Counted from the first letter of the stretch, positions 36,474 to 45,334 are shown. The stretch: 64,000 nucleotides of DNA from Actinomycetota bacterium (GCA_019347675.1 JAHWKW010000003.1:141204-205203); one strand, 5' to 3'. The notes: generated by a model from the letters alone, not told the origin. Made by a program: numbers and translations.

Positions 36474-37400
36474 CTACCGGCCGCTGGAGCCGGTCATCGG
36501 CACGTTCAGGTCGACCAGCTCGTACCGCAGCGGGCACATGCGGCCGGCCGCGCGGCAGGTCAGGCGCCACGCCTCCGGGTCGGGACGCGCCCGCACCGTG
36601 GCGGCCACGCGTCGCCCGTCGATCGTGGCGAAGGTGATCTCGTGCAGGTCTCCGTCGACGCGACCTCGGCCGATCGCGCGGAGCGCACCGACCGCGGTCA
36701 GCCCCAGCCTGTCCCGGATGAAGGTCTCGGCTGCCTGAACCGCGAACGGATAGCAGCTGCGGCCCCGGTAGTGGGCCAGATCGATCGTGCCGGCCTCGTA
36801 CCGCTCGATCACCTCGGGGGCGTCCGTGGGGCTGACCCACCCGAAGTACAGGCCCTCGGGGAGGATCACGAGGTTGCCGGCGAAGCGGTCACCGCCGATG
36901 TGTGAGCACTCCCAGGTCTCGGCCGGTCGCGCGACGCTGAGCGCCGCCGCGAGCGGCCGGCCGAACTCGGCGCAGCACGGGTCGTGGGCGCCGTTGGTGC
37001 ACACAAGGTACGGACCGCGGCTGACCGCCCGGCCTCCGACCGACCGACCCGCCGCCAGCGGGGAGAGATCGTGGTCGAGCAGCCCCGCGGCATCGTCGAA
37101 GGTCAGCTGCTCCACCCAGCAGGCACGGGGCGTGGAGTGCGCGACGAAGCAGGTGACCGCGGCACCGTCGTCGGCGGCGCGACCGTGGCGACGGATCACG
37201 ATCAGGCGGGCGTCGACCTGCCGTGCACGGCGCCGCAGCTCTCCGCCGATCGCCGGCTGCAGCCGGCTGTCGATGACAGCGTCGTGTCCCCAGGCTCCCG
37301 GCTGCTCGAGCGCGATCCAGCGGCGGATGCGCGAGGCCGTGGCCAGCAGCGGTTCCGCACGGGTCCGTGCCGCCCGCGAGCAGGAGAACCGCTCACTCAC
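36474..37400 (-). CDS. Sucrase/ferredoxin-like [2Fe-2S] thioredoxin-fold protein
   Basis: A 308-aa protein of the sucrase/ferredoxin-like family. The hallmark cysteines are in LVCTNGAHDPCCAEFGRPL, followed by WECSHIGGDRFAGNLVILP, the expected cluster and His ligand block in this thioredoxin-fold ferredoxin family. The N-terminal half (GAWGHDAVIDSRL) also fits. Biochemical role is unclear; an electron carrier is likely. Its GTG at 37400 overlaps the cupin gene stop by 8 bases (GTGAGTGA), so the two are coupled, and it precedes a lipoprotein phosphoesterase gene. Confidence 0.85.
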   Translation of the reverse strand: MSERFSCSRAARTRAEPLLATASRIRRWIALEQPGAWGHDAVIDSRLQPAIGGELRRRARQVDARLIVIRRHGRAADDGAAVTCFVAHSTPRACWVEQLTFDDAAGLLDHDLSPLAAGRSVGGRAVSRGPYLVCTNGAHDPCCAEFGRPLAAALSVARPAETWECSHIGGDRFAGNLVILPEGLYFGWVSPTDAPEVIERYEAGTIDLAHYRGRSCYPFAVQAAETFIRDRLGLTAVGALRAIGRGRVDGDLHEITFATIDGRRVAATVRARPDPEAWRLTCRAAGRMCPLRYELVDLNVPMTGSSGR

Positions 37401-38595
37401 CGCCGGCCACGAGCAGACCCTCGCGGATCAGCCGCCGCACCAGCACAACGCGGCTGTCTTCGTCCAGCTCCGTCAGGTCGCCGACACGGAGTCCCTGGGC
37501 GCTCAGCAGTCGGCCGATCACCGGCTCGAGTTCCGCCGGGAGCGTGAGGCGCCGGTCGCCGAGTTGCAGGTGGGCTCGCCCGTCGCGGACGTCGAGGTGG
37601 GCCACGGCACCGTCGCGGCGGCTGACGCGGCTGTCCTGGTCGAGGGCGTCGAGGTCGAGCAGCTGGCGTAGCTGCCCATCGAGGACCGGTGGCCGCGACG
37701 CCCAGAAGCGGTCCGCCAGCCGCGCGGCGAGCTTCCCGCCGTCGCGCTCCTCGATCCAGGTCGCGAGCTCCTTCAGCCGGGCGGAGACCGTCCCGGCGAA
37801 CCCGGCCGGATCGGTGGCGTACCCGGCGGGGAGCGCCTGACGGAAGCGGACCTCGTCGGCCGCGTCGGTGACCACCTGGGTGAACAGGTCGTGCCAGGTG
37901 ACGCTCCGGATGCCGAGCGTCAGGTGCAGCGACGCGGTGTCGACCGTCCGCGCCGCGTGCAGCATGCCCCGCGGGACGTACAGGCAGTCGCCAGGCGCGA
38001 GTTCGACGTCCAGGACCGGCTCGCCGGGATCACCGAGTGACGGATCCCAGCGCTGTGATGCCACGGGATCGTCGACGACGGGCGCGTAGGTCACCCAGTG
38101 TTTCCGGCCGAACGTCTGCATGGCGAAGACGTCGTGGATGTCGTGGTGGACGTTCAGGCCGGTGGCGACCGGCGGTGTGAGGTAGGCGTTGGCCTGCACG
38201 GGCTGGGTGAGGAACGCCTCCAGCTCGCGGCAGAAGCGGGTGACCGGCTCCCAGTAGCGGTGCAGGCCCTGCAGCACGATCGTCGCGCCCTCGTCGAACA
38301 GCTTCAGGACGCGTCCGATGTCGGGCAGGTCGGTCAGCCGCTGACCGCCCAGCGTGCCGCTCCGCGTGTAGCTGGCGCGTGGGAGCGTGTTGCCTGCCCG
38401 CACCAGGCGGAACGCCGGCGGCCGCGGCGACATCGTGGCGAGGATCCGGTCGACGTCGTCGAACGACAGCAGATCCGCGAAGTCGTCATCGCCGCGGCGC
38501 CGGTGCAGGTGCGCGGAGCACTGCCAGGCCTCCCGGAGGAAGCGGTCGGCGTCCCCGACGCAGCGACGCAGGCTGCGCGGGACCCCGGATGGCAC
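37393..38595 (-). CDS. JmjC/cupin-4 (ROX-type) 2-oxoglutarate oxygenase
   Basis: A 400-aa protein with a JmjC-like cupin fold of the cupin-4 family. LNVHHDIHDVFAMQTFGRKHW supplies the Fe(II) His and Asp, and APGDCLYVPRGMLHAARTV supplies the distal His. A helical dimerisation segment and a winged-helix-like C-terminus (RLIREGLLVAGG) follow, as in ribosomal oxygenases. Family members hydroxylate protein side chains (Arg in L16 by YcfD, His in human homologues). The gene starts 5 bp after a 73-aa acidic peptide gene and overlaps the Fe-S protein gene, suggesting that the peptide, rather than a ribosomal protein, is the substrate. That is inference. Confidence 0.85.
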   Translation of the reverse strand: MPSGVPRSLRRCVGDADRFLREAWQCSAHLHRRRGDDDFADLLSFDDVDRILATMSPRPPAFRLVRAGNTLPRASYTRSGTLGGQRLTDLPDIGRVLKLFDEGATIVLQGLHRYWEPVTRFCRELEAFLTQPVQANAYLTPPVATGLNVHHDIHDVFAMQTFGRKHWVTYAPVVDDPVASQRWDPSLGDPGEPVLDVELAPGDCLYVPRGMLHAARTVDTASLHLTLGIRSVTWHDLFTQVVTDAADEVRFRQALPAGYATDPAGFAGTVSARLKELATWIEERDGGKLAARLADRFWASRPPVLDGQLRQLLDLDALDQDSRVSRRDGAVAHLDVRDGRAHLQLGDRRLTLPAELEPVIGRLLSAQGLRVGDLTELDEDSRVVLVRRLIREGLLVAGGE

Positions 38596-38600
38596 CGGGC

Positions 38601-38822
38601 TCAGGCGTCCTCTCCGTCGGCGTCGGCGGCGTCGGCCGCGTCGGCGGCGTCACTGTCGGCGGCGTCGGTGGCGTCACTGTCGTCGGCGTCGCTGTCGGCT
38701 GCGTCACCGTCGGTGGCGTCCGCCGCGTCACCGTCGGCAGCGTCGCCCTGAGCCCGCGGCGGCGATGCGGCGGTGAAGGCGGTGTCGATGTCCTCGTCGG
38801 TCACGCGCAGCTTGGTGGTCAT
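38601..38822 (-). CDS. 73-aa acidic repeat peptide, candidate modified-peptide precursor
   Basis: A short gene with an excellent ribosome-binding site (GAGAGGGG, 5 bases before the ATG at 38822), which argues that it is real. Residues 1-25 (MTTKLRVTDEDIDTAF, then AASPPRAQ) look like a leader. The remaining 48 residues consist almost only of Asp, Ala, Ser, Thr and Gly in GDAAD/DAAD-type repeats ending DADGEDA. The net charge is strongly negative and there is no signal peptide or membrane segment. It lies 5 bp before the cupin-4 oxygenase gene and is the first gene of the 38822-35449 operon. I know no family for it. Low-complexity drift of a GC-rich repeat is the main alternative. Confidence 0.7.
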   Translation of the reverse strand: MTTKLRVTDEDIDTAFTAASPPRAQGDAADGDAADATDGDAADSDADDSDATDAADSDAADAADAADADGEDA

Positions 38823-39033
38823 GCGATCCCCTCTCGTTGTCCGACGCCGGCACCCTACCGCTTGCCGGAAACGGGCTCCGAGCCCGCTCGCGACCGGGCC
38901 GCACGCAGGTCGCCACGGCCGCCGGTTGCCTGCGGCTGTCATCCTCCGGCCCCGACAGTCGGCGGGTGCGATGATGCAAACCGCGGGACACGACCCGGTT
39001 AGGTGGACGGGTGGCCCAGGAAAGTGACAGACC
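38823..39033. other. Divergent intergenic region
   Basis: This 211-bp segment separates the acidic-peptide operon (minus) from the small plus-strand ORF. Apart from the Shine-Dalgarno of the peptide gene I see no conserved element. It should hold the promoters of both directions. Confidence 0.5.
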
Positions 39034-39294
39034 ATGCAGCAGCGACCCGATGCGCGACCGTTGGAGCCGATCGCCGGTGGCGCGGACGAGGAGCCTCCGC
39101 CCGAGATCGACGAACGCCGGCTGGGCGTGGGCACGGGGGACACGGCCGACAGCGACGCCACGGCCGAGGAGGCCCCTTCCGAAGCCGACCAGCCCGCCAC
39201 CGGCGACCCGACCGGCACCGGTCGGCCGGTGCTCGACGATCACCACGTTGAACGTGACCAACACGACGTGGAACGTGACCAACCTGACCGATGA
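39034..39294 (+). CDS. Small acidic hypothetical protein
   Basis: An 86-codon frame with an AGGAAAG about 10 bases before its ATG. The product is hydrophilic and acidic with no signal peptide (QQRPDARPLEPIAGGADEE near the start). It ends in a 7-residue repeat (HVERDQHDVERDQ) coded by a 21-bp direct repeat. No family is recognised. It lies 71 bp before whiG in the same direction. The repeat could instead be a regulatory element, so the coding status is only moderately supported. Confidence 0.4.
   Translation: MQQRPDARPLEPIAGGADEEPPPEIDERRLGVGTGDTADSDATAEEAPSEADQPATGDPTGTGRPVLDDHHVERDQHDVERDQPDR
39250..39283. promoter_or_regulatory. 13-bp direct repeat at 21-bp spacing upstream of the sigma factor
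   Basis: GAACGTGACCAAC occurs at 39250-39262 and 39271-39283, a 21-bp period (two helical turns), 82-115 bp before the sigma factor start. That spacing is common for tandem binding sites of a regulator, but the repeat also fits as coding sequence of the small ORF. Confidence 0.35.
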
Positions 39295-39364
39295 CGGATC
39301 GCACCCATGAAGGATCGCCGACCGATGCGTACGATGGGTAACGAGCCGATCACCAGGAGCAGCG

Positions 39365-40120
39365 GTGGATCCTGAGGCGCTGTGGGAGCGCTACCACGAG
39401 ACCCACGACGGTGCCGCCCGCGACGCCCTGATCCTGCATTACTCGCCGCTGGTCAAGTACGTCGCCGGCCGGGTCGGCGTGAGCCTGCCGGACACCATCG
39501 AGCACACCGATCTGGTCTCCTATGGGATCTTCGGGCTGATCGACGCGATCGAGCGCTTCGACCCCGCCAAGGGGGTGAAGTTCGCGACCTATGCGGTGAC
39601 GCGGATCCGCGGGGCGATCATCGACGAGCTGCGCAAGGTCGACTGGGTGCCGCGCTCGGTGCGCAACAAGTCCAAGGCGATCGCCGGCGCGATACGCCGG
39701 CTGGAGATCGAGCTCGGGCGGACACCCAGCGATCAGGAGATCGCCGTCGAGCTCGAGGTGACCGTCGAGGAGTTCCACCGCATGCTGGAGGAGACCGCCT
39801 ACACCTCGATCGCGGAGCTGGACCGCACGCTCGGAGGTGACGGCGACGAGCAGATCACGCTGGTCGACACGCTCCAGGACACGGCGACGTTGGGCCCCCT
39901 GGACGCCATCGACGAGCAGGCGACCCGCGACATCCTCGTCCAGTCGATCGGGAAGCTGTCCGAACGCGAACAGAAGATCATCGCGTTGTACTACTTCGAA
40001 GGCATGACCCTGGCCCAGATCGGGGGTGTCCTCGGGGTGACGGAGTCGCGGGTCTGTCAGATCCACTCCAAGGCCGTGATCACTCTGCGCAACAAGATGA
40101 TCGACGCGATGGCGAGCTGA
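39365..40120 (+). CDS. whiG: RNA polymerase sigma factor, WhiG/FliA type
   Basis: A 251-aa sigma-70 family, group 3 factor. Region 2 holds DLVSYGIFGLIDAIERFDPAK and FATYAVTRIRGAIIDELRKVDW, typical of FliA/WhiG. Region 3 has RTPSDQEIAVELEVTVEEF and TSIAELD. Region 4 is IIALYYFEGMTLAQIGGVLG with TESRVCQIHSKAV as recognition helix. No flagellar genes are near, and in actinobacteria this group (WhiG) drives developmental genes; what it does here is open. GTG 39365 follows AGGAGC. Anti-sigma partner not seen in the window. Confidence 0.9.
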   Translation: MDPEALWERYHETHDGAARDALILHYSPLVKYVAGRVGVSLPDTIEHTDLVSYGIFGLIDAIERFDPAKGVKFATYAVTRIRGAIIDELRKVDWVPRSVRNKSKAIAGAIRRLEIELGRTPSDQEIAVELEVTVEEFHRMLEETAYTSIAELDRTLGGDGDEQITLVDTLQDTATLGPLDAIDEQATRDILVQSIGKLSEREQKIIALYYFEGMTLAQIGGVLGVTESRVCQIHSKAVITLRNKMIDAMAS

Positions 40121-40267
40121 GCGCGCGCAACCGGGTCCGACAGCGTCACGGTCTGCCTGTCGCCGCCAGTGGTGCCCATCCGGCGCCAGGTGCGCCCATC
40201 CGGCCGGACCTGTTCGCCGCGGTGGCGTTACCGTCGCGGGTGTCACGACTCGAGGAGACGGGTGGCG

Positions 40268-41566
40268 ATGAACGACGGTGCCAAGGAAACCTTGAGCATC
40301 ACGGACAACCGGACGGGGCGCCGCTACGAGGTCGAGCTGGTCGACGGTGCGGTCCGCGCGATGGATCTGCGTCAGATCAAGGTCTCCGACGACGACTTCG
40401 GCCTCCTCGTGTACGACCCGGCCTTCCGCAACACCGCCAACTCCCGCAGCGAGGTCACGTTCATCGACGGGGCCGCTGGGGTGTTGCGCTACCGCGGGTA
40501 CGCGATCCAAGACCTCGCCGACCGCAGCAGCTTTCTCGAGGTGGCCTACCTGCTGGTTCACGGGGAGCTGCCCAGCAAGGACCACTACGACGAGTGGGTG
40601 TTCGACATCACCCACCACACGATGATCCACGAGAACATCAAGAAGTTCATCGACGGGTTCCATCACGACGCCCACCCGATGGGCATCCTGGTCGGCACGG
40701 TCGGCGCGTTGTCGACCTTCTACCCCGAGGCCAAGCAGATCCACGATCCCGAGGTGCGCCACAAGCAGATCGTCCGGCTGATCGCGAAGTTCCCCACCCT
40801 GGCGGCGTTCGCCTACCGCCACTCGATCGGGCTGCGCTACGCCTACCCCGACAACCACCTGTCCTTCCCCGGGAACTTCCTCAACATGATGTGGAAGAAA
40901 ACCGAGCTGAAGTACGAGCCCGATCCGGTCCTGGAACGGGCGATGGACGTTCTGTTCATCCTCCACGCCGACCACGAGCAGAACTGCTCGACCACCACGA
41001 TGCGGACGGTGGGAAGCTCCGACGCCGACCCGTACTCGTCGGCCGCGGCAGCCGTCGCCGCGCTCTACGGCCCCAAGCACGGCGGAGCGAACGAGCAGGT
41101 GCTACGGATGCTCGAACAGATCGGCGATGTCCGGCAGGTCCCCGAGTACGTCGAGCGGGTCAAGCACGGTGACTTCCGCCTGATGGGCTTCGGCCACCGC
41201 GTGTACAAGAACTACGACCCGCGCGCGCGGGTGGTGCGCGACCTCGCCCACGAGGTGTTCGGGGTGACGGGGAAGAACCCGCTGATCGACATCGCCGTCG
41301 AGCTCGAACGGATCGCGTTGGAAGACGACTACTTCCTCGAGCGCCGCCTGTACCCCAACGTGGACTTCTACACGGGGATCATCTACCAGGCGATGGGCTT
41401 CCCCACCGACATGTTCCCGGTGCTGTTCGCCATCGGTCGGATCGCGGGCTGGGTCGCCCAGTGGCAGGAGAACCTGCTCGACGAGGAGCAGGCCATCGCC
41501 CGTCCCCGCCAGCTGTACGTCGGTCCCGCCGAGCGCGACTACGTCCCGATCGACCAGCGCGGCTGA
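40268..41566 (+). CDS. gltA: Citrate synthase
   Basis: Condenses oxaloacetate and acetyl-CoA in the TCA cycle. At 432 aa it is the hexameric-type length, with an N-terminal beta domain (SITDNRTGRRYEVELVDGAV). The catalytic histidines are in LHADHEQNCSTTTMR and GPKHGGANEQVLRML. FRLMGFGHRVYKNYDPRA carries the third histidine and RLYPNVDFYTGIIYQAMG carries the catalytic Asp region. The ATG at 40268 follows GGAG by 10 bases; the GTG at 40262 is equally in frame. A stand-alone gene between sigma factor and aldolase. Confidence 0.96.
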   Translation: MNDGAKETLSITDNRTGRRYEVELVDGAVRAMDLRQIKVSDDDFGLLVYDPAFRNTANSRSEVTFIDGAAGVLRYRGYAIQDLADRSSFLEVAYLLVHGELPSKDHYDEWVFDITHHTMIHENIKKFIDGFHHDAHPMGILVGTVGALSTFYPEAKQIHDPEVRHKQIVRLIAKFPTLAAFAYRHSIGLRYAYPDNHLSFPGNFLNMMWKKTELKYEPDPVLERAMDVLFILHADHEQNCSTTTMRTVGSSDADPYSSAAAAVAALYGPKHGGANEQVLRMLEQIGDVRQVPEYVERVKHGDFRLMGFGHRVYKNYDPRARVVRDLAHEVFGVTGKNPLIDIAVELERIALEDDYFLERRLYPNVDFYTGIIYQAMGFPTDMFPVLFAIGRIAGWVAQWQENLLDEEQAIARPRQLYVGPAERDYVPIDQRG

Positions 41567-41650
41567 CGCCGGGCTCGACATCGGACGTGGGGCCGTGCCC
41601 TGTGGCCAGCAGCAGCCGCTGTCTGGGATCCTGAGTCGCGAGGAGTGTCC

Positions 41651-42412
41651 ATGTCGGTCTTCGACGGTGTCGGCGTGGCGCTCGTCACGCTCTTCGACGC
41701 CGACGGGAGGTTGGACACCGATGCCACGGCCGAGCACGCCGAGCGTCTGGTCGAGGCAGGTGTCGCCGCGGTGGTGGTGGCGGGCAGCACCGGTGAGGCA
41801 CCGACGCTGGACACTGATGAGCGCCTCGCGCTGGTCGCGACCGTCCGCCGGCGGATCGCCGGACGGGTGCCGGTGGTGGTGGGGACCGGAGCGCCATCGG
41901 CGCGCCAGGCCGTGGGTCTGACCCGGGCCGCGTGTGACCACGGCGCCGATGCGGTGCTGGCGCTCTCCGGCCTGCAAGCCGCCGATCCACGGCCCTACTA
42001 CGAAGCGGTGCGGGACGCCGCGGGCGACGTTCCCGTGTTGGCCTACCACTTCCCCACCATGGCGCCGCCGGGGATCCCGGTCGCTGCTCTGGCGTCGCTC
42101 CCGGTGGTCGGCGTCAAGGATTCGACCGGCGACCCCGACCGGCTGTTGCACACACTGGACGCGTATGACGGCGACGTCTACGTCGGCTCCTCAGCGCTGC
42201 TGACCATGGCGGGGGCCGTGGGATGCCGCGGTGCCATCCTGGCGCTGGCCAACCTCGAACCCCGAGGCTGCGTCGAGGCGTTCGGCGGCGACGGAGGCGC
42301 CCAGCGGGCCCTCGCACCGGTCCACCGGCGCGTGGCGTCACCGTTCCCGCGGGGACTGAAGGAGGCGCTGGCCGAGTCCTTCGGGACCTCGCCGGTGTGC
42401 CGGATGGGCTGA
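41651..42412 (+). CDS. Dihydrodipicolinate synthase/N-acetylneuraminate lyase family aldolase
   Basis: A 253-aa (beta/alpha)8 Schiff-base aldolase. AGSTGEAPTLDTDERL is the family's pyruvate-binding loop, VLAYHFP has the catalytic Tyr and PVVGVKDSTGDPDRLL has the Schiff-base Lys. It is about 40 residues shorter than DapA at the C-terminus. There are no neighbouring lysine or sugar-acid genes, so it may be DapA or another 2-oxo acid aldolase. ATG 41651 with GAGGAG upstream. The stop is 6 bp from the convergent CWB2 amidase gene. Confidence 0.85.
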   Translation: MSVFDGVGVALVTLFDADGRLDTDATAEHAERLVEAGVAAVVVAGSTGEAPTLDTDERLALVATVRRRIAGRVPVVVGTGAPSARQAVGLTRAACDHGADAVLALSGLQAADPRPYYEAVRDAAGDVPVLAYHFPTMAPPGIPVAALASLPVVGVKDSTGDPDRLLHTLDAYDGDVYVGSSALLTMAGAVGCRGAILALANLEPRGCVEAFGGDGGAQRALAPVHRRVASPFPRGLKEALAESFGTSPVCRMG

Positions 42413-42418
42413 ACCGCT

Positions 42419-45160
42419 TCAGCAGGGCCGACCGTCGACGGCGTCGAGCTCCCCACGACGATCGTCGGGGATGACCGACCGGTCCCCGACCAGCAGCAGG
42501 TCCACCTGGGGCGCTCCGCAGGTCGCCGCCAGGTCCCGGGTGATCGTCGGGACGAAGTCGGCGGCGACGAGGACAACAGGCGCACCGGCGTCGGCGGCGA
42601 TGCCCGCCGCCGCCAGCCCGTAGCCCCAGCCGTCGCCGTGGTAGCCGTTGAGGATGACGAACCGGCGGGGGCCGCTCGCGGTCGCCCCCCACAGTCGGGT
42701 GGCGATCGCCCCGGCGGTCTCCGCACGACTGGGGCCCGCCACCCGGTCGGGGTGGGGCACCGCCCCGGCCACCGCGTCGGACAGCGCAGCCGTTCCGCCC
42801 ACAACCACCGTGCGGACGGGGAGGTCGCGGGCAAGCCAGTCGCGGACGGCGTCATGCAGCGAAGCGGTCGGACTGAGCAGAACCGGGTGGCCGGCGCGGG
42901 CAGCGAACGCCCCGCCGGTCACCGAGTCCGCCCAGCCGGCGTTCGGATCGTGGGCCGGGCCGTGGCTCCGGGCGAGGATGACCTGGTTGCTTCCCGGACG
43001 CAGTCGCCGGACCTCGTCGGCGACGGCGAGCGCGGTCTCCACCCGCGTGGCTCCGCTCAGACGGCGGGTGACGTAGCCGTCGGCCTGGACGGCGCTCTCG
43101 ACCGCGACGCCGACCGCGTCGTGACCTCCCAGCAGGTACACGGTCGCGCCCGGCGGGAGGACCCGGCGCAGCTCAGTGCGTGTGACGGTGGACAGCGCAC
43201 CGGTGGTCGTGAACAACAGCGGGGCGCGCCCGGCCAATGCCGATCCGGCGAGCGAGTCCGCGAAGACGTCGTCTCGGGACAGCACCGCGTACGGAGCTGC
43301 ACCCGGCGCGAAACGGGCCTGGCTCAACCCAACGCCGGCGGCAGTGGGGGTGGCTTCGTCGACGCGCTCGGTCGTTGCGGGGTCGCCATCGAAGCGCACA
43401 GCGGGGGTGACCGGTGTGGGTTGCGACGGTGGGCTGTCACCGACCGCGTTGGTGGCCACCACCGTGACCCGGTAGGCCACACCATTGGTGAGGCCGGTCA
43501 ACCGCGCGGACGTTGTGGATCCGGCCACGGTCACCGTTGTGGAGCCCGGCGCGGCCGCGACGGTGTAGAGCTCCACCGCCGCGCCGCCGTCGTCGGTCGG
43601 AGGCAACCACGTCACGCTCGCCCCGCGGTCCGTCGGCGTCGCGCTCACCGTGTCGGGTGCGGTCGGTGGCCGACGTGGGTCGACGACCGCCAGCTCCGTC
43701 GGCCAGCCCCCGGCGGCCAGCGCAGCGGTGCGGACGCTGGCGACGTTCCCCGCCTCGTCGGCGACCGTGACCGCCTCGACCGTCCACGTCCCCGGCTCGG
43801 CGTACTGAGGCAGCACCGCGTTGGTGCGGAACCGGCCCTGCAGCGCGGTCCCGGACACCAGGTGGCGGGCCGCGTCGACCGTGGCGGTCAGCCGCTGTCG
43901 GCCGGACGGGCTGCGCAGCGCAACGCGGGTCAGAGGTTCCGCGCCCGCCGCCACGCCTGACTCGTCATCGCCCAGGTCGAGGGTGAACGTCAACGTGGCG
44001 TCGCCAGCGGCGGTGTCGACCCGCTGCGGAGACAGCGACAGGTGGTCCAGCACCGGCGGAGCGGTGTCGGTGGGGCCCGCCGCTTTGGCGGCCACCGACC
44101 GCCGGATCTCGGGCAGGCGCTCGTAGAGCCGGTCACCGGGGCAGTCGGTCGACGAGAAGTCCTGGTGGCCGGAGATCGCGGGCACGGTCCGGGAGCTGCT
44201 GCTGTTGGAGTACGTGACGTGCGCCTGCGGGTCGAGGCCGTGGCGGGCGGCGAGTTCCGCCAGGGCGTCCTCGAGCGTGCCGACCGCGGCGGCGGTGGGT
44301 TCCTCGCCGGGCTGGCCGGGCGCACCGAAGTGGCCCAGCAGGGCCACACCGACGTTGCCGGTGTTGTAGCCGCCGACGTGTGCGCCGGTGACCAGCCGGT
44401 TGCGGTCGTCGTGGGCGAAGTCACGCCCGTTGCCTCCGGCATCGCAGCGGCGGCTGTCGCCCCCCGACCAGCGTCCCTCGTAGATGCGGCCATGCGGGTC
44501 GATCAGGTACTGGTAGCCGATGTCATCCCATCCGCGGACCTTGATGTGGTAGGCGTAGATGCCGCGCACGACGGCCGCGGGATCGTCGCCGGTGCGGTTG
44601 AGGCGAGCGGTGTGATGCACGGTCATCACCTGCGCCACGCCGAAGGATCGCGACCCCGTCCGGATCGACTCGTCGGCCTGCCACTCGGCGCGTGACACGC
44701 AGCGCTGCAGCGCATCCGCCGCGGCCGCCGGTCGCTTCCCGATCCGCTCCACAGGACCGTCTGTGGTGTTGATCGCGGCGACGCGGACGTTGGCGGCCAC
44801 AGGGGGGATGCCGCGGACCTGGTAGGCGTCGGCGTCGTCGCCGGCCACCAGGCCGCTCGCCCACTGCCCCTCGGCGTCGGCGCCGTCCTCGATCAGCGCG
44901 ATCCACGGTCCCCACATCCGGCCGTGACGGAACCGCACGGCGCCGTTGTCACCCGCTTGGGCGCCGACCCCTTCCCCGTCCCACACCACCCCGAGGTGGT
45001 CGATCGGGAACCCCGGCTCCACCACGCCGGCTGCGGCGCGGCGGACGTCCAGCAGCGTCCGTGGCCGGCGGTGAGCGTCCGAGGCGGCCTGCGGCACGGT
45101 CAGGCCAGCGACCAGCACGCACAAAGCCACGACGATCCGCAGCCCGACCCCACGCCCCAC
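42419..45160 (-). CDS. Secreted peptidoglycan amidase with fibronectin III and CWB2 repeats
   Basis: A 913-aa modular cell-wall enzyme. A signal peptide (LRIVVALCVLVAGLTVPQAAS) is followed by a beta-rich segment. Next is a PGRP/amidase-2 domain with VSRAEWQADESIRTG, MTVHHTARLNRTG (zinc His), GWDDIGYQYLIDPHGRIYEG, GNVGVALLGHFG and AISGHQDFSSTDCPGD. After an Ig-like stretch comes a fibronectin III domain (PTAPDTVSATPTDRGASVTW). Three CWB2 repeats follow (DVFADSLAGSALAG, VYLLGGHDAVG, VVVGGTAALSDAV), although they are diverged. It should cleave the stem peptide from muramic acid while bound to the wall. GTG 45160 follows AGGGG. It converges with the aldolase gene and diverges from an LCP gene. 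Confidence 0.9.
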   Translation of the reverse strand: MGRGVGLRIVVALCVLVAGLTVPQAASDAHRRPRTLLDVRRAAAGVVEPGFPIDHLGVVWDGEGVGAQAGDNGAVRFRHGRMWGPWIALIEDGADAEGQWASGLVAGDDADAYQVRGIPPVAANVRVAAINTTDGPVERIGKRPAAAADALQRCVSRAEWQADESIRTGSRSFGVAQVMTVHHTARLNRTGDDPAAVVRGIYAYHIKVRGWDDIGYQYLIDPHGRIYEGRWSGGDSRRCDAGGNGRDFAHDDRNRLVTGAHVGGYNTGNVGVALLGHFGAPGQPGEEPTAAAVGTLEDALAELAARHGLDPQAHVTYSNSSSSRTVPAISGHQDFSSTDCPGDRLYERLPEIRRSVAAKAAGPTDTAPPVLDHLSLSPQRVDTAAGDATLTFTLDLGDDESGVAAGAEPLTRVALRSPSGRQRLTATVDAARHLVSGTALQGRFRTNAVLPQYAEPGTWTVEAVTVADEAGNVASVRTAALAAGGWPTELAVVDPRRPPTAPDTVSATPTDRGASVTWLPPTDDGGAAVELYTVAAAPGSTTVTVAGSTTSARLTGLTNGVAYRVTVVATNAVGDSPPSQPTPVTPAVRFDGDPATTERVDEATPTAAGVGLSQARFAPGAAPYAVLSRDDVFADSLAGSALAGRAPLLFTTTGALSTVTRTELRRVLPPGATVYLLGGHDAVGVAVESAVQADGYVTRRLSGATRVETALAVADEVRRLRPGSNQVILARSHGPAHDPNAGWADSVTGGAFAARAGHPVLLSPTASLHDAVRDWLARDLPVRTVVVGGTAALSDAVAGAVPHPDRVAGPSRAETAGAIATRLWGATASGPRRFVILNGYHGDGWGYGLAAAGIAADAGAPVVLVAADFVPTITRDLAATCGAPQVDLLLVGDRSVIPDDRRGELDAVDGRPC

Positions 45161-45334
45161 GGCTGTTCCCCTCGTCCGCCCGGCGCTCGCGCACCGCCCC
45201 GGCACCGCCCGGCCGTCCCCCGTCGCAGCGGCACCTCACTGTCGTGTGGCGGCCGGCCGTCGTCAACCGCGTCCACGCTGGATCGTTCCGGCCGCTGCAG
45301 CTGCCAGACTGCGGACACCCGCGCGGAGGACGAC

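Noticed and set aside
38728..39282. Longer minus-strand frames upstream of the acidic peptide
   Set aside because: They lack a ribosome-binding site and have antisense-like composition; the peptide ATG at 38822 has a strong one.
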